A DNA stretch of 64,000 nucleotides, from NCBI RefSeq assembly GCF_017654505.1, contig NC_054537.1, positions 72,852,618-72,916,617 of the forward strand, given 5' to 3'. A model generated the notes under the pieces. That model saw only the letters and a program-made list of their open reading frames with translations. It ran no database searches and was not told where the DNA came from. The stretch comes from Polyodon spathula. Taxonomy: Eukaryota; Chordata; Actinopteri; Acipenseriformes; Polyodontidae. Made by a program: the position numbers and the translations under genes. Positions 36,401-48,955 of this stretch are shown here, in pieces. Numbering within the stretch: the first letter of the stretch is position 1; each line of letters opens with the position of its first letter.

Positions 36401-39400
36401 GACAAATCTTTAACATTGATTTGCATATTAAAATAATCCTATTTCAGTTTTAGCCCAGAGGTGAGACACTGGAAGGTGAAAGACTACATTCTGGATTCTA
36501 TTGTACTGTATCCCTATTAATTTGATTCTAAACAAAACTACATGGGTGTAATCTAGTAGTAGTGACCTTAGAACAAATTAGAACTGCATTCTTGTTTCCC
36601 AAAGCAACAGATATGCCCTAGCCAATAAAATATGACACATATTTAAGAACATTTTAGGGATGACAAGCAATTCATAATTAAATCAGTTTTTATTCCCAAA
36701 ATAGTCTGCTAAAGTGTGTGTAACTTTCTCCACAGTTTTTAAAATGCAATATAATTCATCATAATGCCATTTCAGCTCCGGTTCATTCCGGCTTTACCCC
36801 ATTGAATGTAAACATAAAACTAAGGCTTGAATTTTGTCTTTATGTGCATCTTCATCATAAGCAGCTACAAAGTAAAAACAATTTAGTTTGGCTACAGTTA
36901 AATCGCTTTTTTTTTTTTAAAGGTAGATCAAACAATTAATCTTAGTGTGAATTTAATGTGCCCGCAGTGGCCACCTTCACTTACTTCCTATTAAATTTCC
37001 CTTACTTTCAACAAAAATTGAATCCGGATGAACCGACACATGGTCGTGAAACAATGCCAATAAAATGTTTTCACTATAGCTAAAAATAAGGTGGAGCTTG
37101 ATGAATGAGAAAACACAGGTCCTTGAAGCAACAGCTACAAAATCTTTTAAAACACCTCAAATGTGTTTAAGACATAACTGGCTATTTAAAGTTGCGATTC
37201 CAAGATATTTAGCACTGAAATAAAGCCACATGTTTTTTATCCTCACACATGCTTCAGGCCACTCTCCCTCAGAATCTGCACAGCTACAAAGGAAGTGATC
37301 CCCCCCATATAGAAGTGAAGGGGTGTGTTTACATCAGCATAACAGCAGAGTGTCTGCAAAAACTATCTCCCAGTCTGCTGTAGAGACAAGTGAAATTACA
37401 TAGTAGGCCTAAATCGTGAATGAATTCAGGTGTATAGGATTGCCCGTTGCCTAGCAAAGACAATGCTGGATAAAGGCAAATGTTGATAAACATGCCAAAT
37501 ACTCCATTGCAAGAATTACTGGAGTTTCTGAACAGGTCAGACAAAAAAAGGAATTCATCCATAACTTAAAAACATGTTATACCAAATATATTCTTGTAAA
37601 TTTAACTCACAGAAAGTACACTGGATTGTTCTGAATGTTTAAATTTACTCACTGTTAAAATACTACTTACCATTACCAAAAAAATAGGATTGCATTTACT
37701 CAACAATATTCTACATACCTCTGTTTTTATACTAAAAGTGCTTTGGAATTACCTATTTGCACACACTTACTGCTATAAGGAAGATCAAAAATGCTTTTTA
37801 TGAACTCAGATGTCTCCACAATCACTTTTGTAATTCTGTACTGTTAGTTTTTCAAAACTAAATAACATATACCAATTGTTTTTCTTCTGCTTATTCTGAC
37901 TAAGCAAAAGCAAATGGGATTTTTTGAAATTCCAGAAACAAATGCTGGTACATGCATATTGTATCTGGGAAACATTACCTCAAGTGCCTATGCTGTAGGC
38001 AGGAATGCATGTCTGGTGCTGTTAGATTGCGAGTGCACAGCTCCCATGCGGGTATGTGATCTGCATTGCCTCTCAAAACGAGAGCAAGAGTCCATCAGCC
38101 TGTATCGATTCAGCACTCGCCAGAAATGGGGACAAGGATCAGGTGGCCTATAACAAAGCCATGTCTGTTCCAAAATTTCTTCCTCACAAAACAAGAAAAT
38201 AATTATCTATAGTCTCAATTCCATCATATGCGAGTGTGTATTTACACATTTACAATATTAAAAAAAGTACATGTGCACTGAAATACAAAAAGGACTTTAC
38301 AAAAATTAAAAATAACCTTTAGAAATGTGTTTACAAAAACCTCAAGGGCCTTAAGCCAAGTCTATCACTGCTAACCTAAACAAAACAGAGGCAATCCAAT
38401 GTGGTCCTCTGGTAATGCCACTTCAAAAGATTTGTACCCCCACAAAGGGCTAATTGCCTCTTACTCTCCTATGCCATTTCTCACGTTCTATGCCCTGTAA
38501 TTACAGTCTAAATCTAAATGTAAAAATTACACCAATGCCGTCTTCTCACTCCAAGGTTAGGCTGTCAGTCAAGTGCTAGCAGCTTCTGAAAGCTATTTTC
38601 AGAATGACTACAAGTATTTCATTTCATATGAAAAAGCATTTTTAAATGGAACAGCAGAAGAAAGATGCATAAACTGCACTGTTATTTAGATCTACTGTCC
38701 CACTGTTCATATTAAATAAAAAGCCCCCCCCCCCCGTTTTTAATTCCAACAAATGGGCTACTACAATGCTGACTCAAACCCTTCTGGGTCAGATATACTC
38801 TGAGGCACCAACACATCCTGCCCCCAAAACCAAACTCATTAAGGCTCTTACATTTCCTGCTCCTGTTACATTGGTAAATTAAGCCTTTGGGACTTATACT
38901 GCACGTTACACAACAACTAACCGAAGATGTATAATTCCAAACCGAACAGACAAAAAATAAAAACTTTTTTTTTTTTTTTTTTTTTTTTTTGTACACTCAA
39001 AAGCACAGTCAGTCAGCACTAAGCCGACAACATTTTCGGGAACTCCCACACTTTACTGCATGTATACGGTTCATATTAACATCCCTTAATACTTAATATG
39101 GCAATATAAATGTAAAAAAACAAAAAAAAAAACAATAATTTAAAAAGTGAAAATCTGAAGATAGAGGTCTGTTTAAAACATGTTCTAAAATAGTGTCATG
39201 TTTGTTGGGTTGCTTGTGTAGACTTAATACAAAAATGTAATAAATGATGCTGAACGGACTCAAAATGGGCAAATACAAAGAAAAGGTCCCGAAACATTGT
39301 GCTACTGAAATAAAAATCAGTAAACTGCGAAAGGGATACTGCGGTCAAATATCTGGAAGCTGCTTTAAAGTCAGATGCTTCTGTGAGCTGGTCAGTTTAT

Positions 39401-39929
39401 TTGTACTCAGGAAGCTTCATTTTTGTGCATGTATTTAAAATTAGTTTCATTTGTCTGATTACTTTGTTGCTGCATTCTGTCAGCATATTGACTGAATTAA
39501 AAGTGCAAAGTGCCTTATCCATAGTCATACATATAATAGTAACGAGCTACAATAAACCAGCATACTAAACGAGAACTTTGTCTACAGGTTCTTTGGGGGG
39601 GGGGCTGGCGGAGGGATCCAGTTCCAGCTCTAGTTTTTTGCTGACAAATCTAGGTGACATTTTTAAAATGATGACTAACACCTGGTCACTCTGAAGCCAG
39701 AATTTTGATTAAACAGTTAAATTTGGAAAACCCTGAGCTGCAGTTCTACTCGCATGTGATTTACACAGGACTCGCCACTTACAACTGACCAAGCAACAAT
39801 GGGGATGAAAGTATATTAATACAATCAAAAAGGATCTCAATACATTATATTATTCTACATTGTGTCTTATCATATAATACATTGGTATGAATGATGCAAT
39901 AATACTGTACTGAGCTCACTTGTGGCAAT

Positions 39930-39960
39930 TAACAAAAAAAAAAAAAAAAAAAAAAAAAAA
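39930..39960. repeat. Poly-A tract, about 30 bases
   Basis: An uninterrupted A run with no visible target duplication. Confidence 0.85.
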
Positions 39961-40977
39961 GACGTTAGTAGTAAATGGCATGGACGTCAAAAACAGCTGA
40001 AAGTTGATAAGAAATGAAGATATCTAAACTACTTGCAACCCTTGATGCAAGACTTTCTTTTTTCATCTTTTTATAAAACCAACACACAAAAGCCTCAGCA
40101 CAAAAATGAAGGCAGCCAGCAACTTAGCCTTACAGAATGTAATCACTCCAACAGAATGAAACGATCTGGCAGATATCACATCTTCCCAGGGAATGCCCTG
40201 CTGATGCAATTCTTGAAGGTGCTCTAATTTCAATAGTTCAAACTCTGTACGAAGGCAGTCACAAGATTGATACTTTGGCTTACCAGGGACGCAAGTCAGT
40301 TATGATCTCTATGGGGTTTTTTTTTTGTTTGTTTGTTTTTTTTTTAAATCAGCTCTTTCAGCTGTTTTGTTTTCCAGAACAGTTTTCGGTAAAATCTAAA
40401 TGAAAGTTTAAAACCAAAAAAGTGAACTGCATTTGTGCGGCCAAAAAAACGTGACAAACCATTATTACACAAGTCGTTTTACCTGTGACAAATACGCTCA
40501 ACGTATTATACAATTAGACAGAAAGAATAAATGTACCGAGACATTAAACTTTATTTCTTATTTTTCTGGTACCCCCATTGTAGGGGTTAGTTTTCGGTTT
40601 TTATTTTTGGTCCTGTCCCTTTAAAGCCAACTCTGTTTCTTAAACTCTTGGAAAAGACTTGATTGTAAAACTAGATCACTTCTGTAACTTCAATAAGACT
40701 AGGATTCTGTGTTCTTGATAATGTTAAAATAAACTTTAAAAAAAAAAAAAAAAAGGTAGCTCCTTATTTTTAATTCAAACCGAACACAAAAAAACGAGTT
40801 TGGGTAAATTGCTTCTCCCGGATTTTAAAGTCTTAATGACATGTTGCAAAAATGTTATAACCTGTTTTGCAAATAGTTTCCTCTTAATTACAATTTAATG
40901 AAATCAACATCACTTCATTACGTGTGTGGGGGCGGGGGTGGGATTGGGGTAACATTATCAATGAAACAGAATCATAA

Positions 40978-41190
40978 GCCCCTTTCACACTGGCACGCCT
41001 ACCTGGTTCCAGACCCGAGTCCTGGCTACCCGGCTCACAAACCTGTGTAGTGTGAAACCACGTACCTGGGTCGTAACTGGGTTGGTAGGTTCCAGCGACC
41101 CACCTCAGGCTGTGGGTTGACACGCTTTGACCCAGGTTGAGCGAGACAGAATGAATGACGGCTGTTCGTAAGCTGAAAAAATAACAAACA
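40978..41190. repeat. DNA-transposon-like repeat with degenerate ACCCGG motifs
   Basis: It begins GCCCCTTTCACACTGGCACG, a start I associate with a repeat common in fish genomes, and has repeated near-ACCCGG blocks (GACCCGAGTCCTGG, CTACCCGG, GACCCAGGTTGAGCGAGAC). These blocks are GC-rich against an AT-rich background. I cannot assign the superfamily or find the other terminus. Confidence 0.45.
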
Positions 41191-44100
41191 GCCACACCTA
41201 CATGAAGGTTTCACTTCACTTTATTCTGTTTAGCCATATTTTTGTTGCTTGAGACACACCATGAGCCAGATTGCAGCAGGGATGAAGAAACATTTGCTCT
41301 AATCAACATTTGGGCCGACTGTTCAAACCAGAGAAGCTTGCAAGTGGTTCATCATATGCAAATCATGTCTGAGTTAACCTGCAGCTCATGTGATATGTAA
41401 CCTGTACAGTACTTTACCTTTGACTATGGCCCTTACACTTTAATTCAAATCAAGACAAACAAAACTAATTCTTCTACATTTTTTCAATACTTTTGCATTG
41501 GCTGTTTTAGTCAGTTTAACAATTTAAAAACAAAGTTATTAGGCCTTCACAGAGTAACTTAACAGATACAAACAACGCAGGCAAATTATAGCTGACAGAG
41601 CTAAAATACAGTGGCCCCCTTGTTTGAGACAACGGTCCAAAATATCTGGGATTTGTCCTTTATAATTCACTCATGTCCAGGTCTTCAAGTCTTGGTTTTG
41701 TTGTGGCAGTTAAGGTCCACAGCTGGCTAACATTAGGTTTTAAAAAAAAAAAACCTTCCACGCCAAATTACAATTTTGTAATGCTCCAGCTACAAGGCCA
41801 TTCAGTTTCCAGCTTTCATCAGGGCAACAATTTGATTGGCAAAGCGTGCAACATGCTTCCAAATTCTATTAGCATCTGGCTGTCTTTGTTGAAGAGATTC
41901 CACTACGGCACTACAGTGTTTGCAGAACATTCTTCAAACACATCGCATGATAAAAGCAACTCTAGAAGAGTCGCCACACAACTGCATTAAAAGACACTAA
42001 ACATTTCTGGCTCTTGATAATGCATGGACATCCTCGCAAATAAATAGCAGTAGTTTACCTATTAAAATGACAAACAAAAATAAAATAGCACAGTACTTTA
42101 AGCGCACAAAGATATGAACACTGCCTTTTAATGCATGTCCCTGCAGGAAAGATTGATACTGAAGCACTTCTTTCCCAAGAAAACTACAAGGGAAGCAGCA
42201 GGAAGGACTTATTTTGGAGCAAATATTGTAAAGTATCTCTGTTTTCCCCATTCCAAATATACTTTTATAGTATATTTCAAAAATCTATTTTCCCATTCCA
42301 AATGGGAACAGACAGCCTTCTGCATTTATAAAGTTTAAAACAGCAGGACAAAAGGGTTCCAGTATAGTTTAATCATTAAATTCAAATCTATGTTTGTACT
42401 GGCACTGCTGTAAGTTTTAAAATGCAAAAAGGTATTTAAAAACACAGGAGATACAATGTTACCAAATTAAGCTATATTATGAATGAACAACACCTAAGCT
42501 TGTATCTATTTTATGTACAGATTACTAGTTTATTAGGAACCCCCCACCATCTTGAAATCTTTGAAGTTCGTTGTCAGTTAGCTGGGAAACATTCGTTTAC
42601 GTGGTACACGTTCCTGTAGGTGTAGCAATAAAGGAAGGGTCCTCTCAAAGCATCTTTTAGTTGCAGTAATCAACCCGTGATTTAATTCCCATTCCTCAGT
42701 GCTGCTAGGGGAGAAAAATCAATAAAATCACAGGGGACCTTGGGATTCTTCTGGCAGGTGTAACCCAATCATGATATGAGAAACTAATAGTTCAGAGGAA
42801 GGGGCCATCTCAACAAAAAACAAAATAATTTATTCCACCACCCAACAACTCAATACTCCCCGTCATCATACTCAAGTACTGGCGAGTACAACGCGACTAT
42901 GATTAGAAGAGTGTGAATGTGGGGGGGAAAGCCCAGATCAGCAAGCCTATATCAGCATGACTAGAGCATAAATGTGTCACACAGGAAAACAGCAGTCTTT
43001 ATCGCTGTTCAAAGGGGTGTCACAGTTACATCATGAAGGATTCAATCCAACCATGAATGACTTCTGATAAAGTAATTCCACTGGAATAAATAAAGTCTCT
43101 TAAAGATAAGAGGACTGGGATTTTCTGTGGAAATAATAAAGCCCTAGAAAGAACTGAATTTGTTTCCAGCGCCTACGTATAAAGGTTAGTTTAAGAGACC
43201 TGTAGTGCTATGGTTAACAATTCCAGGGCTGAATAGAGTAGATGCACAAATACTGACATAATATTTAATTAGGCCTTGGAATTGGAGCAGAAATGTAGCA
43301 CAAAAGGAAAAGTGTTTGTTTTAGCAGTTTGTTTTTTTTTGGTAGAGAACGGTTGTACTGAATTGTGCAAATACAGAAACAGTCATAAAAAACCTTAACC
43401 TTTGAAATGTAACCTTTAAAACAATGCAAGCTGCTCGCTGTACCTTCAACCACTCCAACGAAGCAAGCCCCAGACAAAACATGCAGTCAGCCCTAAAATC
43501 TGCTACATATGACACAGTACTATGTTTACACTGTTCACAGCAAGTCCCGTCTGCATCCTTCCTCCCCAATCCAGTTTGCTTTTCCTACTGATGTGTATCT
43601 CCAGCTCCCACTGCCCTGTACTTGACCTCAAGTCTGTTTAGTTCACATAGGGTATAACTTTTTTCTAGCTCTGATACAGCAACTTTTTCATGTTTTCTCC
43701 TTGTGAAAAGACTGATCTTAGTAGAACAAAATTAGTAGGAAATGGTTATAGCAAAATCTCCATCTAATAAAATTACAAAGAAACTATCAATACAAATAAC
43801 CCGATATGGAAAACAGGCAGGCAATATTTAATTTGCTTTGCACTGTAAAATTGGTTGCTTGGCAACCAGATTACCCAGAAAGAAAGATAAAGATAGCTGT
43901 CTATCTAAATAAATGTTTTCTTTTGTTTGTTTTTTTTAGATACTCAGAATTTGCTGGATTGAAATGTAATGGGTCCATACCAACAAACAGTTGTAGAACC
44001 ACATTGTATGCCATTTGAGTCCAGTGTGTTTAAGGACCTTTGCCATTTATTTTACTGTATTTCAATAGTGAGCCAAAAGTTCAAAAATAGTTCCATGCAG

Positions 44101-44437
44101 ACTTCTTAAGGAGAACCAACATGCAGGATAGACTGGATTGAAGCCATTTATGGCAATAATGGTTAGTGAATGTTTCCTGGCACATACAGACCTTAAATTA
44201 AAAAAAAAAAAAAAAAAAAATCGTCTGGTGAAATACAGTATTCCATCTTTCCATCCACTTTCTGGCAGAAGAGGTGGGGCTAATGAAACCACAGACTCTT
44301 CATGGCCTGACCCTGCCCTTATGCCATTGGCAAGTAATGTGGGAACATCCTAATCCATGAGAAAATGATGACTCTGCACCCAACAATGTTCACTTACTGT
44401 ATTTTTGTGCATTGTTTGGCCAACTCAGATTCTTTAT

Positions 44438-44440
<3 letters not shown>

Positions 44441-44526
<86 letters not shown>
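44441..44526. repeat. (TA)n microsatellite
   Basis: About 43 uninterrupted TA units. Confidence 0.97.
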
Positions 44527-44529
<3 letters not shown>

Positions 44530-45459
44530 ACTCACTAACTAGGGATGACAGTTTAGAATATAACCTTTGAATGGGCAAGTCACATAACAAAACCTGCCCT
44601 AGTTTCAGAGGTAAAGTATTTAACTTTCACAATTCATCCAACACACCTTAAAAATGGCTATTGACTCAGTCATTTAAAGTGTTGTGGAATGACAGCAACC
44701 ATGTACAGGTAGGCCCTAGGTATGAAAACATCATTCATTTTCATAAATGTGTAAAATATTAAATACCAGGATAACCACGTTATTACTGCAGTGTAGTCTT
44801 CCCTGAGGGAATACAATTGAGACCAGCAAGGACAGTTTAGAAGACTCTACAGGCCGTATTTAGCAATAAGTGCAAGGGCTAAGACACTATGTGAGCAGAA
44901 TGAAAAAACAAACAATTTAAAAAATATATGAAACCAGCAAGAAACTGCTCAGAAAAATAACTGACCTTATCGTATCTGCGACCAAGTTGTTTCACTATAA
45001 GTTTGTACCAGTAAAATGCTTTTTTATTTCTTTCAGGAAATTTGCTGTTGGGCCCTGTGAGTGATATAGTTAAATGCTTTTGGCCTTTTTACCATACACA
45101 AATCCACCCAATCTAATGCACCACTTGTTATTTACAGTACAGTGCCTTGAAACAAAAACAATGCTCATAAAAGTTCCTTTTGTGGCTCTGGGCTTTTTGG
45201 AAATGTGCTTAATGACAGTCAACCTTTCAGATACAATCAAAAATTAAATTTGAAATGATGAATTCAGATTTTCTCCACTCAACTGGTACTTTATGTCTCA
45301 TCCCTTTCATCACATCTTTTCCTTGCTCCAACAACATGACACACTATCTGCTTATTATTCGCTAGAGGTATTTCTTTCCGATTAGCACTCTGTCCATTAA
45401 GAGTGCTAGCAGAGCTAACAACTTCACATTAATAGAAATAAAAAATGCTTTTTTTCTTG

Positions 45460-45460
<1 letters not shown>

Positions 45461-45496
<36 letters not shown>

Positions 45497-45511
45497 CCCC
45501 CCCCCCCCCCC
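45461..45511. repeat. (CCTG)n tetranucleotide repeat followed by poly-C
   Basis: Nine to ten CCTG units run from 45461 to about 45498 and continue into a tract of about 15 C. Confidence 0.93.
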
Positions 45512-46907
45512 ACACCCCCCCACCCCATTCCCTGTTTGATCTCGGACACTCCTTTTAGCAGCTGAAGCAGTTTCTATGGTTACTGCATGGCTAGACCCCC
45601 TGATGACAGCCATACTCAGCAAAAAAACCCCAGAACTTTACACACTCTGCTTCATAGCACACTGCATTTAAATGTATTTTATATTGATGGTCACATAATA
45701 TCACTGAATCTGAGAGGTTTTGTTTTTTATCCCTTATTTATTACTTTATCCCCGATTAATGTGGAAAAGTAGTGTGAACAAAAAGCCATATACTGCAAGA
45801 TCAATTTTAAGAAAAATAAATCCACCTCAGAGAAATCTGAACGATGCAAGGATTTAATTGCAGCCTACTGAGAAATGTGTTGGACAATAACCCAACTTCA
45901 CAAACTAAGCACTCCCAGCCCCTCACTACCAGGCTCTTTTACAAACAGATCAGTGAGTCAAACTTCTATTGCCAATAAATAATGAGCTTGAGAAGCTACT
46001 GTATTAGAAGATGATTCACTGACTTGTCAGACTTCTTTTTTACTTTGGCTCCTCGAAAGTAGGTGGGAAAGAGACAATACATCTAGACCAAACATCCCCA
46101 AAACAAAATCCTGTAACTCATAGCTATGATGAATGAAACAGCACATGCACTTTGACTCACCTTTCATTCAGAGCTTTGCAAAAGGATGACGTCTATTCAC
46201 ACCCACTTAACCACTGACCATCATAATCCGGGCCTACAGTGTCAGCTGAATGAATAACATTGTGTTAATGTGGAAGTGCACAGATGCTCTTTCAGTGTAT
46301 GAGATTGAGCTGGAAATCAATAGTCTTCCCACACTGTATTATGTTCTACATTGCAGAGAAATTACTGGTCTACTTTATATAAAAAAAAAAAAAAAACCAC
46401 ACAGAACCCTGTTGTGTAGTATGCTACAGTCTACTTTGCCATAACACCCACCTCCTTAAACCTTCTGCCCCAATAAGAGCTGCAACAAATGACCCTGTTA
46501 AAAAACAGCTGTTTGCCAATACATTACAACAGCAGCAAGGAGTGGTTTAGGGCTCCTCATTGGCATCTGCAAGGTTAATTCTATAGATGTTTTATTATTC
46601 ACGTGATACTACAGGATAGCCACATTAATGTGTACCGTAAAACCTCAAATACTTGCCGGGTCTCTAATGAGCACTGGGGCTTCTGAGAAATATGGTAAAC
46701 AGATGACGGGTTATGACTATAATGCGCATCATACTGATTGTTCCATCCAGTACACACACATGGTTGTACAGGGTACACAATTCAAACTTTTTTTGTGACG
46801 CTATTCATGTTAAAACCAGCTGTGGATCTTTGAGCGTGCTGAGAGTAAGTAAATATACAAACTTGTTTTCTGATATTAGCAGGGTTGCCTTTTAGTGTAT
46901 TTGTACT

Positions 46908-48947
46908 AAGGGATGTCACGGTATACCGCAGTATAAACTGCAACTATTTTCCTATACAATGATTACCAAGTTCACACGATTTATGGTGATATAGGTGCGT
47001 TTTTTATTCACCGTTTGTCCATCGTTGAGCCACTGTGTTCATTAGAACTAATTTAATGAACAATGACATCAAGTTCTGAAAACTGCATGAGATTATCCAA
47101 GAAGGCTATTAAATAAGTGACGTCATATTTAATATAAACTGCCCTACTAAACAATGATTGCTAGCAAACGTGATTGTCAGTAAATGAAAGACAAATAGTC
47201 AAATATCAGCAAGAAAAAGGCACTGCAACTTTTCATCACTGCCTTCCTATTAATTTACCAAACCAAAGTAGTAACAGTAGCTATTATCCATCGTATCGGT
47301 CAAGAGAAATGCAGTAAACACACACTAATGCAGACAATCAAAAAGTCTATTTACTACAATATAACTATGTCTAAGATGTTACAGGAATTTGTATTATTAT
47401 TTTAAACGGTATTGTAAAGTCCCCTAGATCCCGTTTAACTTTGCAACGGTGTTATACACACCTTAACATTTCTTCTTTCCTTTGTGTTCGTTGCTGTTAA
47501 CATGCAGTCCAAAACATAATAATTGCAGGCACCTTTTTCTCATCATTAAGTTTTGCACTCTGCGGAGAGATCAGTGGGCGGACTCTGCATGTCATAAAAC
47601 TTCTCGATTGGCTATTGCTAGGTAACACTTTGCTTCTCAACTCAGGGGTTTTCAACTTTTTGAAACTGTACCCCTTCTGGTACCCCTTACAATTTTCTCT
47701 CAATGAATGGTACCACAGTTGCAATAAAAGGCAGAATAATCTGGTTAACACATTTCTTTTTTTCTCCTGTTTATTTAATACATATTTTACACAGAAAACC
47801 AAACAGTAGGCTTCATTTTTCAAACTTGGATGCAAATTAAAAGGTAGCATTTAGGAATCTTTTGCTTTCTATTGGGAAAAGTAATTATAAACAATACAAA
47901 ATAGTCTGCACAGTAAATGTTTATCACGTTACTATTTACTTCCCACCTCAGCATAATTGTACGTGTCGTTTAAAATGTATAGTATCCTCAACCTCAAGAT
48001 AAAACTATAATTAATTACTTACTAAAAATGACCTAAAGGGACTCTGTATAACTTTGTTGCTTTTCACTTTTTGGCTTGTGTGTTATCCTTTGTTTTTCTA
48101 TTGCAAGTAAGAAATGTATCAAACCTGGAACACATATTCAACCAGCCGCTATTGCTGTTAATAAAATGCAGCCACGGTAATAAACAAAAACCGTCAAAGT
48201 ATGATGATTATTTATGTTTACCAGAGCATTTACACTTCTTAAACGCAGAAACACTGTGCTTCACTGACACGACAAGTTGAAAACAGCAAAGATCACGAGC
48301 AGCACAGAGCGCTCTCCAGGCACAAATCGCCAGACGCCTGCTTCACCTATATATCAGAGTGGAAATCCACACAATAGAAACCGCGCATGTGGATGTGATA
48401 GATTGTTCTTTTTTTTTATCATTAGCCGTTCACTTTGAGCTGCAAAACAATTGTTAAATAAGTATACATCATGCTTTAGAGAATATACAATACCGTTAAA
48501 AAATTCAAGATCATTTTCTCTTATTTTCATTTGTTTGTGCATTTCTGAGTCGTCCTGTGCACCTCCTATGACCCTCAGGGGTACGCATACCCCCGGTTAA
48601 AAACCCATCTTAATAGGATGCCATCCAAACTGATAGTGGTCACATTCTTACCCCCTATTGTTCCAGACTGAGCCCAGAAAATGTTAATATTTTGGTGTTT
48701 CTCCACAGTAATTTGAAATTAAAATGCAGCATTACTTTGCTAAGCCTGTGTGAGCTGGAGTGAACACTACATCCAGTTAGGTAATGCCTGATAGAACTGT
48801 ACTACCAGTGTGATGGATTTGTTTTAAAACTTCAATTACAAGTTTTCTTGTTAAATTACTTGAGTGTATTTCTTTAAATAGCCATTTAAAAACGGATTAC
48901 AAAAAAATGACATCATACCGCGGTACGACGATAACGTGACATCCCTA
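46908..48947. mobile_element. hAT-type element hosting a nested insertion
   Basis: The left end AAGGGATGTCACGGTATACC (from 46908) pairs with the right end CGTGACATCCCTA (48935-48947). The terminal 12 bases (AGGGATGTCACG) are exactly complementary. Flanks are TTTGTACT on the left (46900-46907) and TTTGTACG on the right (48948-48955), an 8-bp duplication with one mismatch. The subterminal GGTATACCGC on the left also has a partner in CCGCGGTAC near the right. There is no transposase. Removing the inner element at 47643-48609 leaves about 1.07 kb. Confidence 0.78.
47643..48609. mobile_element. Nested hAT-type element inside 46908-48947
   Basis: The left terminus CAGGGGTTTTCAACTTTTTG is followed by ACTGTACCCCTTCTGGTACC. 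The right terminus reads GGGGTACGCATACCCCCGGT then TAAAAACCCATC, an inverted match with several changes. Such CAGGGGTT.TCAACcTTTTT ends are typical of hAT families in vertebrates. The target duplication is poor (TCTCAACT against TCTTAATA). The interior is non-coding, with a few short chance frames. Confidence 0.6.
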
Positions 48948-48955
48948 TTTGTACG

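Larger units (their letters stand above)
28863..40977. other. Long intronic stretch, homopolymers only
   Basis: About 12 kb without a gene I can support. It contains poly-A or poly-T tracts (about 29822-29846, 30373-30409, 31181-31203, 38965-38990, 39930-39960), a few TAAA/AAAT runs and a CA-poor background. Frames up to about 106 codons (for example 31907-32227) have no recognisable domain. Conserved regulatory elements may lie here but cannot be told by eye. Confidence 0.5.
41191..46899. other. Intronic stretch with microsatellites, no gene seen
   Basis: No supported gene. Poly-A tracts lie near 44200-44220 and 46380-46396. Two microsatellites are listed separately. Frames up to about 105 codons (41673-41990) are unrecognised and probably chance. 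Confidence 0.5.

Noticed and set aside
45461..45511. CCTG expansion as an exon or functional RNA site
   Set aside because: It is a short simple repeat with no surrounding gene evidence.
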